A stretch of 19,132 nucleotides of DNA from SYAC01 sp046048055. Its GTDB lineage: Bacteria; Planctomycetota; Phycisphaerae; Phycisphaerales; SM1A02. Position numbers and translations under genes: made by a program. Position 1 is the first letter of the stretch, and each line of letters opens with the position of its first letter. The stretch is taken from NCBI GenBank assembly GCA_046048055.1, contig JBJOGW010000055.1, positions 1 through 19,132 of the forward strand, in the 5' to 3' direction. Below the pieces are notes generated by a model that saw only the letters and a list, made by a program, of their open reading frames with translations, had not been told where the DNA came from and did not search any database. This document shows, in pieces, positions 16,980-19,132 of this stretch.

Positions 16980-17996
16980 CTACCCCCCGATCAGTCGCTC
17001 GGCGATCTGCACCGCATTCAGCGCCGCGCCCTTGAGCAGCTGGTCCCCCACCACCCACAGCGCCAGGCCATGCCCATCCGCCGCGCCGTCATCGCGCCGG
17101 ATGCGCGAGACCAGCACCGCGTCGCCTTCGGCGGCCATCAGCGGATCCGCCGGCGATCCGGCGCGCTCGTCCACAAGACGCACGCCCTCCGCCCCAGACA
17201 GCACATCGCGTGCGGCGTCGGGCTGCACCGGCCTCTCGAACTCCAGATGCAGGGCCACCGCATGGGCTCTGCGCACCGGAACGCGCACGCACGTCACGCT
17301 CACCCGCAACGCGGAAGCATCGAGAATTCGCCGGCTTTCGCGAATCAGCTTGCTCTCCTCCTCGTTGCTGCCGTCCGGAAGCAGGGCACTGTCATGGGGG
17401 AACACGTTGAACAGCGTTGGCCGTGCGAACACCCCCGCCCGGGGCTCATGCCCGGCGGCCCAGTCGCGAGCCTGCTCCTCCAGTTCGCGCATGGCGGCCG
17501 TTCCGGCACCACTCACCGCCTGGTAGCTGCATGCGGTCATGCGCCGCAGTCCGAACGCTCGGTGCAGCGGCGCCGCGGCCATGAGCGAGATGATCGTGGT
17601 GCAGTTGGGATTGGCCACCAGCGCGGGTCGTGATCGCAACTGGTCGCCGTTGATCTCTGGCACCACCAACGGGACATCCGGGTCGGCGCGAAAGGCGCTG
17701 GAGTTGTCCACCACCAGGGCACCGGCCTGCACCAGCCGGGGTGCCCAGACGCGACTGGTTGCCGCGTCGGCCGCAAGAATCGCCACGTCCACGCCCGCAA
17801 GCGTGTCCGGTTCGAGCGCACGGCTTCGCACCTCGCCCCCCCGCCACGGCAATGCCGTGCCGTCACCCCGTTCACTGGACAGCGGCAGCAACAAGCCCAC
17901 CGGGAACGCCCTCTGTTCCAGGCACCGAAGCACCTCGCGGCCCACGGCACCGGTGGCACCGATCACCGCCACAGTGAGCGTGGACTGCGCCGACAT
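16980..17996 (-). CDS. asd: Aspartate-semialdehyde dehydrogenase
   Basis: Reduces aspartyl phosphate to aspartate semialdehyde, the branch point to lysine/diaminopimelate, methionine and threonine. The 338 residues show the NADP fold GATGAVG (13-19), the active-site Cys132 in NPNCTT, YQAVSGAG, the SNEEESKLIRES region and His245 in RVPVRRAHAVAL. Length fits the shorter family found in Gram-positives and many other bacteria. The start ATG 17996 gives MSAQSTLTVAVIGATGAVG; the frame is open further upstream into apaG but that is not needed. It begins 11 bp after the apaG stop, so the two are probably co-transcribed. Confidence 0.96.
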   Translation of the reverse strand: MSAQSTLTVAVIGATGAVGREVLRCLEQRAFPVGLLLPLSSERGDGTALPWRGGEVRSRALEPDTLAGVDVAILAADAATSRVWAPRLVQAGALVVDNSSAFRADPDVPLVVPEINGDQLRSRPALVANPNCTTIISLMAAAPLHRAFGLRRMTACSYQAVSGAGTAAMRELEEQARDWAAGHEPRAGVFARPTLFNVFPHDSALLPDGSNEEESKLIRESRRILDASALRVSVTCVRVPVRRAHAVALHLEFERPVQPDAARDVLSGAEGVRLVDERAGSPADPLMAAEGDAVLVSRIRRDDGAADGHGLALWVVGDQLLKGAALNAVQIAERLIGG

Positions 17997-18007
17997 CGCC
18001 CTGACCG

Positions 18008-18430
18008 TCACTGGTGCGGCCCGACCAGATAGAAGCGGCGGATCGCCACCTCGACGGTGCTCCCGTCGTCGCGCTGCATCACGTAGGACCCTTCCATGGT
18101 GCCCCACTGCGTCTGCAACGGCGCAAAGCTGCTGTACTCGAACTTCTCACCGGGCGCGATCACGGGGTTGTGTCCCACCACGCCCATGCCCTGCACCTCG
18201 TGCCGCTCGCCGTCGGCATCCACGATGATCCAGCGGCGGCTCCGAAGGCGGACACGATCCTGTCCGTTGTTGCGGATCTCGATGCGGTAGTTGAACAGGT
18301 ACCGGCCCGTGGACGGATCACTGTGCGAAGGCAGGTACCTCGGCTCCACCAGCACGTGGATGCCATGGGTCTCGCACTCGCTTCCTCGGCAGCCGTGCTG
18401 TCCGTGGGGGATGGCGTCCGCCTTCGACAT
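18008..18430 (-). CDS. apaG: ApaG family protein (DUF525)
   Basis: ApaG is a small single-domain beta-sandwich (fibronectin/Ig-like) protein; its cellular role is unsettled, though it is often linked genetically to ApaH and ribosomal or Co-Mg phenotypes in enterobacteria. The 140 residues contain the family core: VEPRYLPSHSDP, YRIEIRNNG, LRSRRWIIVDADGE, GVVGHNPVIAPGEKFEYSSF and WGTMEGSYVM. It has a short Cys/His-containing N-terminal addition (HGQHGCRGSECETHG) of unknown meaning. ATG 18430 is chosen over an upstream in-frame ATG at 18481 because TATCGT ends seven bases before it and the family N-terminus begins soon after. asd follows within 11 bp. Confidence 0.93.
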   Translation of the reverse strand: MSKADAIPHGQHGCRGSECETHGIHVLVEPRYLPSHSDPSTGRYLFNYRIEIRNNGQDRVRLRSRRWIIVDADGERHEVQGMGVVGHNPVIAPGEKFEYSSFAPLQTQWGTMEGSYVMQRDDGSTVEVAIRRFYLVGPHQ

Positions 18431-18437
18431 GCGGTCC

Positions 18438-18443
18438 ACGATA
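18438..18443 (-). promoter_or_regulatory. -10 box TATCGT 7 nt before the apaG ATG
   Basis: TATCGT on the minus strand, with a TTGCAG hexamer 16 bases upstream as a fair -35. This is the most complete promoter among the leaderless-type boxes in the window and would drive apaG-asd. Confidence 0.5.
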
Positions 18444-18482
18444 CCCCTGCCGCCCGCTCCTGCAAACAGGGCGATGCGCATT

Positions 18483-18496
18483 CCTGCCCGCGCAGG
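18483..18496 (-). terminator. Small hairpin after the last gene, weak terminator candidate
   Basis: CCTGC (18483-18487) pairs with GCAGG (18492-18496) around CCGC, ten bases after the stop of the minus-strand gene at 18506. Short stem, no T-run; weak evidence. Confidence 0.25.
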
Positions 18497-18505
18497 CCCG
18501 TCCAG

Positions 18506-19132
18506 TCACTCGAACCAGCCCTTGCGGCGTATCCACACCGTCCGAATGTCGTCGCCGCGCAACGCCGTCCACGCAAGGGCCTCCCGGCGATCACGGTGGC
18601 CATCGGCCCGAATGTGGATGACCAGTGGAACAACGTCGGGAACCAGGATCGGCGGTGTCAGGCCGTCGGGACCGGTCCGGGCGGCGAACCCATTGGGATC
18701 GGGAGGCAGTCCGCGCCTGGGCTCGTCCATGGTCACCCACGCGTCGGCCACGGGCGTGCCACGCTTCTCGTCCAGCACCTCGAAGCGAACCGGCTTCCAT
18801 CGCAGTGGACGCGATCGCAGCGAGATCGACTCGGGCGGGTCCTCCCGAATGTCCACGAACACCTCCGCACGCCCGGGCATCCGCGCCGTGACACGGTTGC
18901 GAAACCCCGACACGCACTCCACGTCGGTGGTTCCAGCCGGGTCGGTGCGAAGCCGCTGCAGGTCGGGAAACCCCCAGCCCTCCTCCACGCCGGGCGCGGG
19001 CAGGTAGAGAAACGTTCCCGCCAGCACTTCCGCATCCGCGAGCGGTGCGCCAGACTCCGCGTCCACCACCTGCACGCGCATCGTCGAGCGCGTCACCGGT
19101 TGCAGCGGCATCGGCACCACGTCACCTTCGCG
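18506..19132 (-). CDS. Hypothetical protein with carboxypeptidase-regulatory-like segment, N-terminus outside window
   Basis: The frame is open to the window edge, giving 208 visible residues; the N-terminus is probably missing. Two stretches look like carboxypeptidase regulatory-like (CarboxypepD_reg) beta-sandwich repeats: VQVVDAESGAPLADAEVLAG near the visible start, and VRFEVLDEKRGTPVADAWVTMDEP further on. Each has the V-D-x-x-x-G-x-P-L/V-A-D-A pattern. Between them lies VTARMPGRAEVFVDI, and after them VPLVIHIRADGHRDRREAL. Such domains are usually extracytoplasmic and structural or binding; a signal peptide cannot be checked because the start is absent. An internal GTG at 19120 could be a start but nothing supports it. 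The link to apaG, 75 bp downstream, is not clear. Confidence 0.6.
   Translation of the reverse strand, partial: REGDVVPMPLQPVTRSTMRVQVVDAESGAPLADAEVLAGTFLYLPAPGVEEGWGFPDLQRLRTDPAGTTDVECVSGFRNRVTARMPGRAEVFVDIREDPPESISLRSRPLRWKPVRFEVLDEKRGTPVADAWVTMDEPRRGLPPDPNGFAARTGPDGLTPPILVPDVVPLVIHIRADGHRDRREALAWTALRGDDIRTVWIRRKGWFE

Overview
The window is a high-GC (roughly two-thirds G+C by eye) bacterial chromosome segment packed with housekeeping genes. I read it as a planctomycete, probably of the Phycisphaerae type. The reasons are a porin with signal peptide, short coiled coil and OprO/P-like barrel, the scattering of genes that sit in operons elsewhere (nuoH and carB alone), and several starts with no Shine-Dalgarno sequence. 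The lineage is an inference from style; there is no rRNA or tRNA here to test it. No prophage, CRISPR array, complete insertion sequence or tRNA was seen.

Layout, left to right. (1) 1-936, minus: the N-terminal 312 residues of an outer-membrane porin, preceded by a structured leader. (2) 1214-2656, minus: radA. (3) 2927-3142, plus: a small unrecognised basic, Trp-rich protein. (4) 3193-8052, minus: nuoH and carB. (5) 8135-10333, plus: ruvA, then manC and ruvX overlapping by GTGA. (6) 10327-10463: a near-perfect 24-position inverted-repeat element between convergent genes. (7) 10487-14086, minus: pgl, zwf, xerD and a small Cys/His-rich protein, read in the order small protein, xerD, zwf, pgl. 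(8) 14195-16131, minus: trpS translationally coupled (ATGA) to an upstream CPBP-family membrane protease. (9) 16130-16939, plus: trpC, divergent from the protease gene. (10) 16980-18430, minus: asd and apaG. (11) 18506-19132, minus: the C-terminal part of a protein with carboxypeptidase-regulatory-like beta-sandwich sequence, running off the window.

Functional themes are DNA repair and recombination (radA, ruvA, ruvX, xerD), oxidative pentose phosphate entry (zwf, pgl), tryptophan synthesis and charging (trpC, trpS), pyrimidine/arginine precursor (carB), aspartate-family amino acids (asd), GDP-mannose supply (manC) and respiration (nuoH).

The most notable signal is not a gene. At least seven genes (radA, nuoH, ruvA, manC, pgl, zwf, apaG), and probably the small plus-strand gene at 2927, carry a TANNNT hexamer ending only 6-9 nt before the start codon. 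This is the geometry of leaderless transcripts, and it also helps choose starts. The second notable item is the inverted-repeat element at 10327-10463, either a MITE/REP-like remnant or a structured RNA.
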